A stretch of DNA of 64,000 nucleotides, taken from Rikenellaceae bacterium (GTDB taxonomy: Bacteria > Bacteroidota > Bacteroidia > Bacteroidales > Rikenellaceae). Within the stretch, counting starts at the first letter, position 1. Each line of letters starts with the position of its first letter. Location of the stretch: assembly GCA_015060105.1 (NCBI GenBank), contig SUZD01000003.1:62001-126000 (forward strand), given 5' to 3'. Position numbers and translations under genes: made by a program. This document shows positions 42,803 to 52,167 of this stretch, in pieces. The notes under the pieces were generated by a model. The model was not told where the DNA came from. It ran no database searches and worked only from the letters and a program-made list of their open reading frames with translations.

Positions 42803-45800
42803 TTATGCCCACTTAACGAGAGCGAAGTCCATACGGTGGGGCAACTTCTCGTTTTTGGGGAATACACGGATTGCCGAGTCGTACGAGCCGGTGTGCTCGG
42901 GAACTACGTCGGTTGCGTAGGTTGCGATGTTACCCTCGCATTTAACCAACGAAAGCTCTTGTTTCGAAACCACCTTCACATTTTGGCCATTCTCGATTTG
43001 GCTTGCGATTACGAACTCTGCGCCGATGTCCTCGGGACGAAGGTCTGCAATCTCAACCGAAACCTCGATGTGGTATTTACCACCTACATAGATAGCCTCT
43101 TTGTCAATATCAACCTTTTGTACGCCTACAATCTTAACCGAATCCCAGACGCTGCTTACGTGGCGTTTCCAAGCGGCAATCTCACGAGCCATTGCGAAGT
43201 TCGAAGCCTTCATTTCGGCCTTGCGTGCAGCCAATTTGTGATAGAAACGGTCCTCGTAGTCGTTGAGCATACGGTTTGTAGTGAAGTTCGAAGCGATGTC
43301 GGCAACGCACTTTTTGAGGCTGTGTACCCAAGCGGTAGGAACATTGTTCTCGTTGCGACGGTTATAATAAAGAGGTACGATTTGCTCCTCGATGGTGTTG
43401 TAAATCAACTCTGCATCCAACTCGTCTTGGAATTTTTGGTCTTGGTATGTGCGCTCCATAGGCAACATCCAACCAGCACCCTCTTTGTAACCCTCGACCC
43501 ACCAGCCGTCGAGTACCGAGAATTGCATTACGCCGTTCATGACACACTTCTCGCCGCTGGTACCCGAAGCCTCCAAAGGACGAGTGGGGTTGTTCAACCA
43601 TACATCGACACCTTGAACCATACGACGGGCCAACTCCATGTCGTAGTTTTGCAAGAAGAGAATCTTACCTACGAACTCGGGCATATTCGAAACCTCGACG
43701 ATACGTTTGATGAGGTCTTGACCGGGTTTGTCGTTGGGGTGAGCCTTACCTGCAAACAAGAATTGTACGGGACGCTCCTTGTTGTTTACGATAGCCGACA
43801 AACGCTCCAAGTTGGTGAACAACAGATATGCGCGTTTGTAAGTTGCGAAACGACGAGCGAAACCGATGGTCAGAACCTCGGGACGCAAGGTCTCACGAAT
43901 CTTAACAGCTTGTGCGGGGTTGTCGAAGCGAACTTGTGTCGGGTCGCTCAAACGGCGGTTGATAGTCTTGATAAGACGCTCTTTGAGCTCGATACGGGTA
44001 TTCCACAACTCCTCGTCGGGAATGTTGTGAACACCTTGCCATGCGTCAATCTTGTAGTCGTGACCGCTGAATCCCTCTGCAAAGTATTTTGCGTAGAGCT
44101 TTTTGAGTTTTGTAGCTGTCCAAGTGGGGAAGTGAACACCGTTGGTTACATAACCGATGTGCAACTCGTCGGTGAAGTAGCCGGGCCACATATTGCCGAG
44201 CAACTTTTTGCTCACCTCGCCGTGCAACCAGCTCACACCATTAACCTCTTGCGAAAGGTTGCAAGCCAATACACTCATCGAGAACTTCTCGTTGGGGTCG
44301 TTGGGGTTGGTCTTACCGAGGTTGATGAATTGCTCCCAAGTGATGCCCAAACGGTCGGGGAAGTGCGACATATATTGGCGAATCATGCTCTCGGGGAATG
44401 CATCGTGACCTGCGGGAACAGGGGTGTGGGTTGTGAACAACGACGACGAACGGATAACCTCCAAAGCCTCGCTGAACGAGAGGTGTTTGGTTGCAATCAA
44501 CTCGCGGATACGCTCGATGCTGATGAATGCAGCGTGGCCCTCGTTGCAGTGGTAAACCTCTTGTTTGATACCTACGGCACGGAGTGCGCGGATACCGCCG
44601 ATACCGAGCAACAACTCTTGTTTCAGACGGTTCTCCCAGTCGCCGCCGTAGAGGTGGTGAGTGATGCTGCGATCGTCCTCGCGGTTGAGCTCGTGGTCGG
44701 TGTCGAGCAAGTAGAGGTCGGTACGTCCTACCTCGCACTTCCAGATACGGGCGGTAACCATACGGCCGGGCATTGCGACTTGAATACTTACCCACGAGCC
44801 ATCGGCGTTACGAACGGGCGAGATGGGGAGTTTGTAGAAGTTTTGTGCTTCGTAGGTTGCCTCTTGCTCTCCGAAGTTCGAGAGTTTTTGAGTGAAGTAA
44901 CCGTAGCGGTACAAAAGACCTACTGCAACCATTTGTACGTTCTTGTCGCTGGCCTCTTTGATGTAGTCACCTGCGAGGATACCCAAACCACCCGAGTAGA
45001 TTTTGAGCGACGAGTGCAAACCGTACTCCATACTGAAATAAGCGATTTTGGGAGCCACAGCATCTTTCTTCTCGGCCATGTAGGCTTGGAAGTCAGCCCA
45101 AACAGCGTCCATCTTTGCGAGGAACTCGTTGTCGCGCTCCAACTCTTTCAGACGGTCGTAGCTCAAACGGTCGAGGAACTCGATGGGGTTGTGGTAGCTT
45201 GCAGTCCACAAATCGGGGTCGATGCATTTGAAGAGCTCGTGGCCATTGAGAGTCCAGCTCCACCACAAGTTTTTCGACAGAGCCTCCAACGGGCGAAGAC
45301 GCTCGGGAAGGTTCTTCTCGACCATCATGCGGGTCCAGTTAGGGGTGTTTGTTGAAAGTTGTTGGCGAACAAAGTTGATTTGTTCGGTGTTGTTGCCACC
45401 ATCAAGCGATGAGTAAGTGGCACGTGAAGCGGCGTTCTCCATAGCAATTTTGTAACCGTCGATATAGTAATTGATAAAGTTAGACCAAGCGGCTTGCTCC
45501 GAAAGTTTGGAAGCCGACTTGCGAATAGATTTCATTTCGGTAGTTTTTGCCAACGACAATGCGAGAATGTTGCTTGCAATGTTCTCGATAACGTCTTTGT
45601 CATTGGTGTCGGTGCGATCAACAACGATTACACCCTTGTTGTTTTTCTCGCCCTCGGCCCATTTACCGAAGCCTGCAAGAGTGGTGGTGATGGTGGGAAC
45701 ACCGAATGCGATACTTTCGAGCGGAGTGTAACCCCAGGGCTCGTAGTACGATGCAAATACGGTTGCGTCCATACCGACGAGCAACTCGTAGTAGTGTTTG

Positions 45801-47062
45801 TTGAAGATGCCGTCGCTGCCTTGTAAGTACGAAGGAACGAACATAACCTTCACTTTCGAGTCCTCACGCATCAGGATACTGCCGTTCATCGCGCTCACGA
45901 TGGGATCCCAGTTGATGTTCTCCAAGTAGTGAGTTGTGAACTTGAATTGCGAAGCGTCGATGGGATTTGCGTTGTCGGCCAAGTGAGCTTGGAGGTCTTT
46001 GCGGGGACCGAAGTTTCCGGCAGGAACGGTGATGTATGCCAAAATCTCGCGGTCGAGCGAAGGATCCTCTGCCAACTTTTTGAGCGACTCAACAAAAACA
46101 TCAAGACCCTTGTTTTTGAACTCGTATCGACCGCTGGTACCAACGATGAAGGGCTCTTTGGTGAATTTGTGGTTCAAGCAAGCCTCTGCAACCTCAATCA
46201 TAGCATTGCGAGCCTCGGCACGTTTGGTGTCGAACTCGGCACCTTGCCATACGAAGTCGTTCTCGAAACCATTGGGGGTTACGGTATCAACCTCTTTGCC
46301 GAGCAAGAATTTGCTCTCGTTTGCGGTAAGGTCGCTAACGGTGAGGAATGCGTCGTGATATGTAGCGGCGAGTTTTTCGAGCGAGTGTTTTGCCACAACA
46401 TTGAAGCGGCGAGCCAACTCGTCAGCGTTGAGAATACCAAGACCGCTGTAAAGTTTCATACCGTTGCCGGCAATCGAACGACCCATAACGGTTGCGTGGG
46501 TAGTGAAGGCGGTTGCGACGTAAGGCATAAACTTACGCAAGTACAAACCACCGCTCGAAGTCATCCACTCGTGGAAGTGAGCGATGCAGCTGTCGCTGAT
46601 GGTGCAGAAGTTGTCGATGTAGCTCTCGATAACTTTACCTGCTGCGTAGCCGAACAATACGGGTTCGATGTAGTCCCATTGTCCGCTGATTGAATCTACG
46701 CGGTAGGTCTCCCACATAAATTGCAGGATTCTATCTTTTTGCGAGAAGAACGAACTGAAATCGATAAGAACGGCGATGGGATTACCCTTGATGTTCCAAC
46801 GGCCAATCTTTACGCTGATGCCGTCGTTGAAAAGGATTTGTCGCCAGGTTTTGAGAAGTTCGGGGTCTTCGTTAAATTCGGGATTGTTACCCTCACGGTG
46901 CAAATCGGGACCGATGAGGATATAGTTGTCGCCCATCATGTTATGGACGGTCTGTGCTTTGGTAGCAACCACGGTATGAATACCGCCTACCTTGTTGCAC
47001 ACCTCCCAACTTACCTCAAACAGGTAGTCGGCAGGAATCTTTTTGTTCTCAATGTTACTCAT
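42803..47062 (-). CDS. Fused GT3 glycogen synthase / GT35 alpha-glucan phosphorylase
   Basis: A single 1419-residue chain. Residues about 1-560 are a eukaryotic-type (GT3) glycogen synthase: YLFEVSWEVCNKVGGIHTVV, HFHEWMTSSGGLYLRKFMPY, FTTHATVMGRSI and YEPWGYTPLESIAFGVPT. Residues about 590-1290 are a short-type GT35 phosphorylase: LSKNLWWSWTLNGHELF, FSMEYGLHSSLKIYSGGLGI, FARRFATYKRAYLLF, and PLEASGTSGEKCVMNG with the PLP-binding Lys near 1171. About 1300-1419 is a beta-rich tail. It thus joins UDP-glucose-dependent chain growth with phosphate-dependent breakdown. No frame break is seen across the junction. First gene of the glycogen locus. Confidence 0.95.
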   Translation of the reverse strand: MSNIENKKIPADYLFEVSWEVCNKVGGIHTVVATKAQTVHNMMGDNYILIGPDLHREGNNPEFNEDPELLKTWRQILFNDGISVKIGRWNIKGNPIAVLIDFSSFFSQKDRILQFMWETYRVDSISGQWDYIEPVLFGYAAGKVIESYIDNFCTISDSCIAHFHEWMTSSGGLYLRKFMPYVATAFTTHATVMGRSIAGNGMKLYSGLGILNADELARRFNVVAKHSLEKLAATYHDAFLTVSDLTANESKFLLGKEVDTVTPNGFENDFVWQGAEFDTKRAEARNAMIEVAEACLNHKFTKEPFIVGTSGRYEFKNKGLDVFVESLKKLAEDPSLDREILAYITVPAGNFGPRKDLQAHLADNANPIDASQFKFTTHYLENINWDPIVSAMNGSILMREDSKVKVMFVPSYLQGSDGIFNKHYYELLVGMDATVFASYYEPWGYTPLESIAFGVPTITTTLAGFGKWAEGEKNNKGVIVVDRTDTNDKDVIENIASNILALSLAKTTEMKSIRKSASKLSEQAAWSNFINYYIDGYKIAMENAASRATYSSLDGGNNTEQINFVRQQLSTNTPNWTRMMVEKNLPERLRPLEALSKNLWWSWTLNGHELFKCIDPDLWTASYHNPIEFLDRLSYDRLKELERDNEFLAKMDAVWADFQAYMAEKKDAVAPKIAYFSMEYGLHSSLKIYSGGLGILAGDYIKEASDKNVQMVAVGLLYRYGYFTQKLSNFGEQEATYEAQNFYKLPISPVRNADGSWVSIQVAMPGRMVTARIWKCEVGRTDLYLLDTDHELNREDDRSITHHLYGGDWENRLKQELLLGIGGIRALRAVGIKQEVYHCNEGHAAFISIERIRELIATKHLSFSEALEVIRSSSLFTTHTPVPAGHDAFPESMIRQYMSHFPDRLGITWEQFINLGKTNPNDPNEKFSMSVLACNLSQEVNGVSWLHGEVSKKLLGNMWPGYFTDELHIGYVTNGVHFPTWTATKLKKLYAKYFAEGFSGHDYKIDAWQGVHNIPDEELWNTRIELKERLIKTINRRLSDPTQVRFDNPAQAVKIRETLRPEVLTIGFARRFATYKRAYLLFTNLERLSAIVNNKERPVQFLFAGKAHPNDKPGQDLIKRIVEVSNMPEFVGKILFLQNYDMELARRMVQGVDVWLNNPTRPLEASGTSGEKCVMNGVMQFSVLDGWWVEGYKEGAGWMLPMERTYQDQKFQDELDAELIYNTIEEQIVPLYYNRRNENNVPTAWVHSLKKCVADIASNFTTNRMLNDYEDRFYHKLAARKAEMKASNFAMAREIAAWKRHVSSVWDSVKIVGVQKVDIDKEAIYVGGKYHIEVSVEIADLRPEDIGAEFVIASQIENGQNVKVVSKQELSLVKCEGNIATYATDVVPEHTGSYDSAIRVFPKNEKLPHRMDFALVKWA

Positions 47063-47109
47063 ATCTCTTTATGTGATTTTCGTTTCAAAATTCGCTTGCT
47101 TTTACGACC

Positions 47110-47168
47110 TCTGAAAGTGCTGTCGTATTAGTTTACTAATAAGTCGGGCAAATTTCGGTGCAAAGATA
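47110..47168 (-). promoter_or_regulatory. Promoter and possible operator of the synthase-phosphorylase gene
   Basis: Minus-strand -7 element TATCTTTG at 47168-47161 with a leader of about 95 nt before the ATG. The leader contains the inverted repeat TATTAGTTTACTAATA (47126-47141), which could be an operator or an RNA hairpin. No exact -33 is seen. Confidence 0.5.
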
Positions 47169-47221
47169 AAACAAATTTCTCGGTTTATAAAATTTTTTAA
47201 TAATTATTTTGTGCTCTTTTT

Positions 47222-48346
47222 CTACTCTGCGAACAGGTCGCAAATGATAGAGTCCGAAATGAGGTATTTTTCGGGTGGAATAAAAGTGTGTTCAGCGTCG
47301 CTTTTGAGCATATTTCGGGCTTTTAGCACCTCGGCTCTTTGGCTGAAATACTGCAACTTGCGTGCCCCGAATTTTTTTTGCAACTCCTCGATGTTTACCC
47401 CTTTGGCGGTGCGGAGTCTGGTCATTATGTATTCGTCGTATCGCTCGTCTTCGGAGAGCTCTTCGCGGGTGTATATTTCGGTTGAGGGACAGAGTGCGAT
47501 GTAGCGACCCAAATTACCCGCAACCCAACGGCGTGAATGGCCATCGTAGGAGTGGGCTCCTGCGCCCAAGCCGAGATATTGCGTGTCGTTCCAATAGGAG
47601 CTGTTGTGACGCGAATGGCGCTCGGGTAGTGCAAAGTTTGATATTTCGTAGTGCTCGAAACCGTGCGCAAGAAGCGTTTCTCGGAGAGTGATGTATTGCT
47701 CCTGACTTGTCGCCTCATCAACGGGTTTTAGTTTGCCCTTGCTTGCCAATGTCCCGAAACGGGTGCGAGGCTCAATGCCGAGATGGTATGCCGAAATGTG
47801 CTGAATATTAAGCGATAAGGCCTGCTTCAAATTTTCCTTCCAGCGCTCGGTAGTGGAGCAGGGTAGGCCATAAATCAGGTCAATCGAGATGTTGTCGAAA
47901 CCCAAGCATTGCGCCTCCTTGATAACCTTTATTGCTGTGGCTGCGTCGTGGCGACGATTCATAAACTGCAACTCGTCGTCGTGCAACGATTGAATACCAA
48001 TGCTGAGACGGTTTATGGGGCTGTCAGCCAGCGCTTTCAGGTATTCCGAAGAGAGGTCGTCGGGATTTGCTTCGAGGGTTATCTCCTCCACCTCGCTCAA
48101 ATCGTAGATACCGGCCATCTGTTCGATAAGTTCGGTGTAGGTTTTGGGTGGCAGTGTGCTCGGTGTTCCTCCGCCAAAATAGACGGTCTTGATTTGTCGG
48201 TCGGACAAAAACTCCCCATTAGCAGTCAATTCGGCCTTCAAAGCCTCGACATAAGCCGAGCTTCTCGAAAGGTCGGTGCTGCGAAAGAAGTCGCAGTATC
48301 CGCAAACGCTTTTGCAGAAGGGTATGTGGGTGTAAATTCCGGCCAT
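47222..48346 (-). CDS. hemW: Radical SAM heme chaperone HemW (coproporphyrinogen oxidase-like)
   Basis: Radical SAM protein of 374 residues that binds heme and is thought to insert it into respiratory enzymes; often misnamed HemN. SAM cysteines C-x3-C-x2-C in FCKSVCGYCDFF follow the start MAGIYTHIP. Then TVYFGGGTPSTLP, ITLEANPDDL and RLSIGIQSLHDDEL. The Cys after the SAM motif is replaced by Phe (CDFF), the HemW pattern rather than HemN. I chose the ATG at 48346 because a perfect promoter ends 6 bp upstream; that would make the mRNA nearly leaderless. Confidence 0.92.
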   Translation of the reverse strand: MAGIYTHIPFCKSVCGYCDFFRSTDLSRSSAYVEALKAELTANGEFLSDRQIKTVYFGGGTPSTLPPKTYTELIEQMAGIYDLSEVEEITLEANPDDLSSEYLKALADSPINRLSIGIQSLHDDELQFMNRRHDAATAIKVIKEAQCLGFDNISIDLIYGLPCSTTERWKENLKQALSLNIQHISAYHLGIEPRTRFGTLASKGKLKPVDEATSQEQYITLRETLLAHGFEHYEISNFALPERHSRHNSSYWNDTQYLGLGAGAHSYDGHSRRWVAGNLGRYIALCPSTEIYTREELSEDERYDEYIMTRLRTAKGVNIEELQKKFGARKLQYFSQRAEVLKARNMLKSDAEHTFIPPEKYLISDSIICDLFAE

Positions 48347-48352
48347 AAACTT

Positions 48353-48383
48353 CAAATATACATTTAAATATATTATTTGCAAA
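48353..48383 (-). promoter_or_regulatory. hemW promoter, TTTG-N19-TATATTTG, abutting the ATG
   Basis: TTTG at 48383-48380 and TATATTTG at 48360-48353 on the minus strand, 19 bp apart. Only AAGTTT separates the -7 element from ATG, so transcription should start at or next to the start codon. Confidence 0.8.
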
Positions 48384-48495
48384 ATTTTTCTTCCAAAAGG
48401 AGCGTTTTTTGCACCGAAAAAATGGCTCGAAAAAAAACTTGCAAAAAAAATGAAAAAAAGCGGTGTTAATTGATTAACAATATAAAAAGAATTTA

Positions 48496-48503
48496 TATAT
48501 TTG
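48496..48503 (+). promoter_or_regulatory. -7 element of pckA
   Basis: TATATTTG about 117 bp before the pckA ATG, giving a leader of roughly 110 nt, longer than most in this window. No exact TTTG is found at the proper spacing. The leader could hold post-transcriptional control, but no known riboswitch is recognised. Confidence 0.6.
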
Positions 48504-48619
48504 CAACCGAGATAGAATGGTTTTTCGAGTTTTTGAACGGCCGAAAGTGCTTGAAAATGATGACAAAAACCGCTCTTACGGCAAATGGAAGATGTTTAAC
48601 TAAATACATTTATTACACT

Positions 48620-50224
48620 ATGGCTAAAATTAATCTGAGACAGTACGGTATCACCGGCGTAAAAGAAGTTGTTTACAACCCTTCGTACGATGAGCTGTAT
48701 CGTGAGGAGACCAAGAAAGGTCTGCGCGGTTTCGAGAAAGGTACTCTTACCGAGATGGACGCTGTGAACGTTATGACTGGTGTTTACACCGGCCGTTCGC
48801 CCAAAGACAAATTCTTTGTGAAAGACGAGACCACCAAAGATACTATCTGGTGGACCAGCGACGAGTACAAAAACGACAACAAACCTGTTACCAAAGCAGC
48901 TTGGAAAGAGCTTAAAAAGATTGCTGCCGAGGAGTTGTCGGGCAAGAAACTCTATGTTGTAGATACTTTCTGCGGTGCAAACGAGAACACTCGCCTCAAA
49001 ATCCGTTTCATTATGGAGGTTGCTTGGCAGGCTCACTTCGTTAAAAACATGTTCATCCGTCCTACCGACGCTGAGCTCGAAACCTATGGCGAGCCCGATT
49101 TCGTAGTTTTGACCGCATCGAAAGCAAAAGTTAAAAACTACAAGAAACTCGGTCTTAACTCGGAGACTGCTGTTGTGTTCAACCTTACCGAGAAAATGCA
49201 GGTTATCATCAACACTTGGTATGGTGGTGAGATGAAGAAAGGTATGTTCTCGTACATGAACTACTTGCTCCCCTTGCGTGGTATCGCTTCGATGCACTGC
49301 TCGGCTAACACCAACGAGAAGGGCGAGACCGCTATCTTCTTCGGTCTTTCGGGTACTGGTAAAACTACCCTTTCGACTGACCCCAAACGCCAACTTATCG
49401 GTGATGACGAGCACGGCTGGGACGACGATGGTATCTTCAACTTCGAGGGTGGTTGCTATGCAAAGGTTATCAACCTGAGCCAAGAGAACGAGCCTGATAT
49501 CTGGAATGCTATCCGTCGCAACGCTTTGTTGGAGAACGTAACCGTAGGTAAAGGTGGTAAGATTGACTTCTCGGATAAGTCGGTTACCGAGAATACTCGT
49601 GTATCGTACCCCATCTACCACATCGACAACATCGTTAAACCCGTTTCGAAAGCTCCCGCTGCTAAGAAAGTTATCTTCTTGAGCGCTGACGCATTCGGCG
49701 TGTTGCCTCCTGTTTCGATTTTGACTCCCGAGCAAACCAAATACTACTTCTTGTCGGGCTTTACCGCTAAATTGGCAGGTACCGAGCGTGGTATTACCGA
49801 GCCTACTCCTACCTTCTCGGCTTGCTTCGGCGCTGCGTTCCTTTCGTTGCACCCCACCAAATACGGCGAGGAGCTCGTAAAACGTATGCAACAAAGTGGT
49901 GCTACCGCTTACCTCGTGAATACAGGTTGGAACGGTACCGGCAAACGTATCTCGATTAAAGATACTCGTGGTATCATCGACGCTATCCTCGATGGCAGCA
50001 TCGACAAAGCAGAGACCAAACAAATTCCTATCTTCGATTTCAAAGTGCCTACCGCTCTTCCCGGTGTGGATCCCGCTATTCTCGATCCTCGTGACACTTA
50101 TGCAAATGCAGAGGATTGGAACACCAAAGCACAAGACCTCGCTGGTCGTTTCATCAAGAACTTCGCTAAGTTCACCGGAAACGAGGAGGGTAAGAGCTTG
50201 GTTGCTGCTGGTCCCCAATTGTAG
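48620..50224 (+). CDS. pckA: ATP-dependent phosphoenolpyruvate carboxykinase
   Basis: Interconverts oxaloacetate + ATP and PEP + CO2 + ADP. In fermentative Bacteroidales it usually runs toward oxaloacetate for the succinate pathway. It has 534 residues. Motifs: [14 protein letters not shown] (substrate Arg), [28 protein letters not shown] (kinase-1a P-loop), [20 protein letters not shown] (kinase-2 with metal-binding Asp) and [13 protein letters not shown]. The start [13 protein letters not shown] at 48620 is family-typical; upstream in-frame ATGs fall in the leader. Codon choice is strongly biased (GGT, CGT, AAA, CTT), suggesting high expression. Confidence 0.97.
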   Translation: MAKINLRQYGITGVKEVVYNPSYDELYREETKKGLRGFEKGTLTEMDAVNVMTGVYTGRSPKDKFFVKDETTKDTIWWTSDEYKNDNKPVTKAAWKELKKIAAEELSGKKLYVVDTFCGANENTRLKIRFIMEVAWQAHFVKNMFIRPTDAELETYGEPDFVVLTASKAKVKNYKKLGLNSETAVVFNLTEKMQVIINTWYGGEMKKGMFSYMNYLLPLRGIASMHCSANTNEKGETAIFFGLSGTGKTTLSTDPKRQLIGDDEHGWDDDGIFNFEGGCYAKVINLSQENEPDIWNAIRRNALLENVTVGKGGKIDFSDKSVTENTRVSYPIYHIDNIVKPVSKAPAAKKVIFLSADAFGVLPPVSILTPEQTKYYFLSGFTAKLAGTERGITEPTPTFSACFGAAFLSLHPTKYGEELVKRMQQSGATAYLVNTGWNGTGKRISIKDTRGIIDAILDGSIDKAETKQIPIFDFKVPTALPGVDPAILDPRDTYANAEDWNTKAQDLAGRFIKNFAKFTGNEEGKSLVAAGPQL

Positions 50225-50259
50225 TCAAACGGTGTCGGAGGGCACCTTTGAAATAGCAA

Positions 50260-50298
50260 AGAGAGTTATGCAAAAGCGCATAACTCTCTTTTTTTTTT
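50260..50298 (+). terminator. Terminator of pckA
   Basis: GAGAGTTATGC/GCATAACTCTC stem (11 bp), loop AAAAGC-type, followed by T10. Strong intrinsic terminator. Confidence 0.92.
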
Positions 50299-50311
50299 GT
50301 CGCCCCAAATG

Positions 50312-50485
50312 CTACTCCTCGATTTCGATAAATCGCTCTTTGCCTACCGAGCAGGTGGGGCATAACCACTCGTCGGGCAACTCCTCGAAAGGCGTGTTGG
50401 GCTCAATTTCGTTGTTTGTATCCCCGACAGCAGGGTCGTAAATGTAACCACACACCTCGCAACGATATTTTTTACTCTTTTTCAT
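50312..50485 (-). CDS. Rubredoxin
   Basis: Small one-electron carrier with a single Fe(Cys)4 site, 57 residues. The two CxxC knuckles are [12 protein letters not shown] and [13 protein letters not shown], with the conserved acidic middle [20 protein letters not shown] between them. I chose the ATG at 50485 ([11 protein letters not shown]); longer upstream frames cross the mscS terminator. Rubredoxins in anaerobes typically feed peroxide- or oxygen-scavenging enzymes; no partner is adjacent. Confidence 0.96.
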   Translation of the reverse strand: MKKSKKYRCEVCGYIYDPAVGDTNNEIEPNTPFEELPDEWLCPTCSVGKERFIEIEE

Positions 50486-50532
50486 AGTGATAGTTGTTAA
50501 GCGTGAAGGGTAATGCAAAATGGAAGCCAAAC

Positions 50533-50572
50533 AAAAAAGGTGTTCGCATTTCGAACACCCTTTTTGTTGTTT
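50533..50572 (-). terminator. Terminator of mscS
   Basis: AACAAAAAGGGTGTTCG/CGAACACCTTTTTTGTT on the minus strand, stem of about 13 bp with loop AAATG and a T-run. It lies between the mscS stop and the rubredoxin start. Confidence 0.88.
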
Positions 50573-50586
50573 GAAAGTATGATGCG

Positions 50587-51486
50587 TTACTCTTTGGTAA
50601 CTGTAACGTCCATGTGGGGGAATGGGAAGTTGAGACCTTTGGTAGGCAGCGTCTTGTACACTTTCTCGTTCATATCGAAGTAAACACCCCAATAGTCGGA
50701 AGCCTTAACCCATGCACGAACAACGATGTTGATAGAACTGCTTGCCAACGATGTGAGCGCAATAAAGGGCGCAGGGTCGGTCATAATGCGGCTGTCGGCT
50801 TTTATCAACTCCTCGATAGCGGCTTTTGCTGTGTCGTAATCGTCGCCGTACGATACGCTGAAAGTCCAATCAACACGACGAACACTCTCGGCAGAGTAGT
50901 TGTTGATGATGTTGTTTATGATACCGCCATTGGGGATGATAATCATCTTGTTATCAACGGTGTTGATGGTGGTGTTGAACAGACGAATCTCTTTGATAGT
51001 ACCCTCGACACCTTGCATTTGTACATAGTCGCCAATCTTGAATGGACGAGTGAGGAGTACCATAACGCCACCTGCAAAGTTTTGGAGAGTGCCGCTCAAT
51101 GCCATACCGATACCGACACCGACCGAAGCGAAGATTGCGAGGAACGATGTGGTTTGAATACCGAGTTGGTTGAGGACTGCGAAGCAAATGCCGATGTAGA
51201 TGATTGCTTTAATTACATTGCGCGCAAACTTTGCAATCGAGATTTCGACACCTCGTTTTGTGAAAATTTTGTCGAGCATACGGTCGATGTAACGAGCAAT
51301 CCATTTGCCGACATAGTAGATAATAACACAGATAAGAACATCTCCGAGGAACGACATAACACCCTTTGAAACGAATGTAATAGCCTCTTCGACGGTCATA
51401 CCCGAGATTGTGTTCAGCGTTTCGTGAAATTTGTTGGCAACGCTGTCAGCTGCTTGAATAGCTTGTGTGTCTTGAAGAAACATCAT
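50587..51486 (-). CDS. mscS: Small-conductance mechanosensitive channel MscS
   Basis: Inner-membrane channel that opens under membrane tension in hypo-osmotic shock. The 299-residue protein has three N-terminal helices; the third, pore-lining TM3 reads [20 protein letters not shown]. It is followed by the beta-domain motif [20 protein letters not shown], the strand region [20 protein letters not shown] and an alpha/beta C-terminal domain. A -7 element TATATTTG at 51522-51515 precedes the ATG by about 29 bp. Confidence 0.94.
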   Translation of the reverse strand: MMFLQDTQAIQAADSVANKFHETLNTISGMTVEEAITFVSKGVMSFLGDVLICVIIYYVGKWIARYIDRMLDKIFTKRGVEISIAKFARNVIKAIIYIGICFAVLNQLGIQTTSFLAIFASVGVGIGMALSGTLQNFAGGVMVLLTRPFKIGDYVQMQGVEGTIKEIRLFNTTINTVDNKMIIIPNGGIINNIINNYSAESVRRVDWTFSVSYGDDYDTAKAAIEELIKADSRIMTDPAPFIALTSLASSSINIVVRAWVKASDYWGVYFDMNEKVYKTLPTKGLNFPFPHMDVTVTKE

Positions 51487-51703
51487 AGTAGTTAAATTTG
51501 ATTAAGTATTGATGCAAATATAGTGAAAGGTGAGTAAAAAAAGCAATGCTTGCATTGGACTTTTCCCGAACCGCCTCCTATATTCTACAAATATACATAA
51601 TTTTCTGGTGAAATATTCCAAAATCACTCGCTTTTTGTTCTGAAAAAGCAAAAAGATGGGTTGCTCTGCTTTGTAAACGCTTGCTGGCTTATTGTTCCCC
51701 GCC

Positions 51704-52000
51704 CGAATATAAATGACAAAAGGACAGGAGTTTACACGCATACTAACAAAAAAAAAGTCGCAACCTAAAATAGTTTGCGACCCTTAGTAGCGGGAGTGGG
51801 ACTAATCAAATTGCCGTGCAATTTGCTTTTCCTCCTCGCGGCTCGGCATAGCGTGCGAGCCCGCTCTGCACTCGCTCCGCAGCGTCGGTTCGAACCTGTG
51901 GTTCTCGTCCCCTCTCTACGAATATAAATGACAAAAGGCAGGAGTTTACACGCATATTAACAAAAAAAAGTCGCAACCTAAAATAGTTTGCGACCCTTAG

Positions 52001-52016
<16 letters not shown>
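51704..52016. repeat. ~98-bp direct duplication of the tRNA-fMet 3' end and terminator
   Basis: 51704-51803 and 51919-52016 are almost identical: cgaatataaatgacaaaagg, caggagtttacacgcata, A-run, the GTCGCAA...TTGCGAC hairpin, and the last 16 bases of the tRNA (TAGCGGGAGTGGGACT on the plus strand). The 115 bp between them is GC-rich and of unknown origin. The 514-bp interval 51487-52000 holds no convincing gene; short ORFs across it are repeat-derived. Confidence 0.9.
51961..51994 (-). terminator. Terminator of tRNA-fMet (second copy at 51748-51781)
   Basis: GTCGCAA/TTGCGAC stem with an 11-nt loop followed by a T-run on the minus strand. An identical hairpin is present in the duplicated flank at 51748-51781. 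Confidence 0.8.
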
Positions 52017-52074
<58 letters not shown>

Positions 52075-52087
52075 ATGTTTGATGGTG

Positions 52088-52118
52088 CAAAGATAATGCA
52101 AAAAAATAAATATCCAAA
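52088..52118 (-). promoter_or_regulatory. tRNA-fMet promoter, TTTG-N19-TATCTTTG
   Basis: TTTG at 52118-52115 and TATCTTTG at 52095-52088 on the minus strand; the tRNA begins 13 bp downstream. Confidence 0.85.
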
Positions 52119-52131
52119 ATAAATGCGCGTT

Positions 52132-52163
52132 TTTGGTTGTGAAATTTTTTTTTGATACCTTTG
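52132..52163 (+). promoter_or_regulatory. ispD promoter, TTTG-N20-TACCTTTG, abutting the ATG
   Basis: TTTG at 52132-52135 and TACCTTTG at 52156-52163; only GAGT separates the -7 element from the ATG at 52168. This predicts a leaderless ispD mRNA. Confidence 0.75.
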
Positions 52164-52167
52164 GAGT

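Noticed and set aside
42836-45355. An 839-codon plus-strand ORF opposite the synthase-phosphorylase gene
   Set aside because: It is a shadow of the strongly biased codons on the other strand; the minus-strand product is a full-length recognised enzyme. The same holds for long antisense ORFs in metH (13460-15055, 15176-16588), pckA, the OYE gene and the debranching enzyme.
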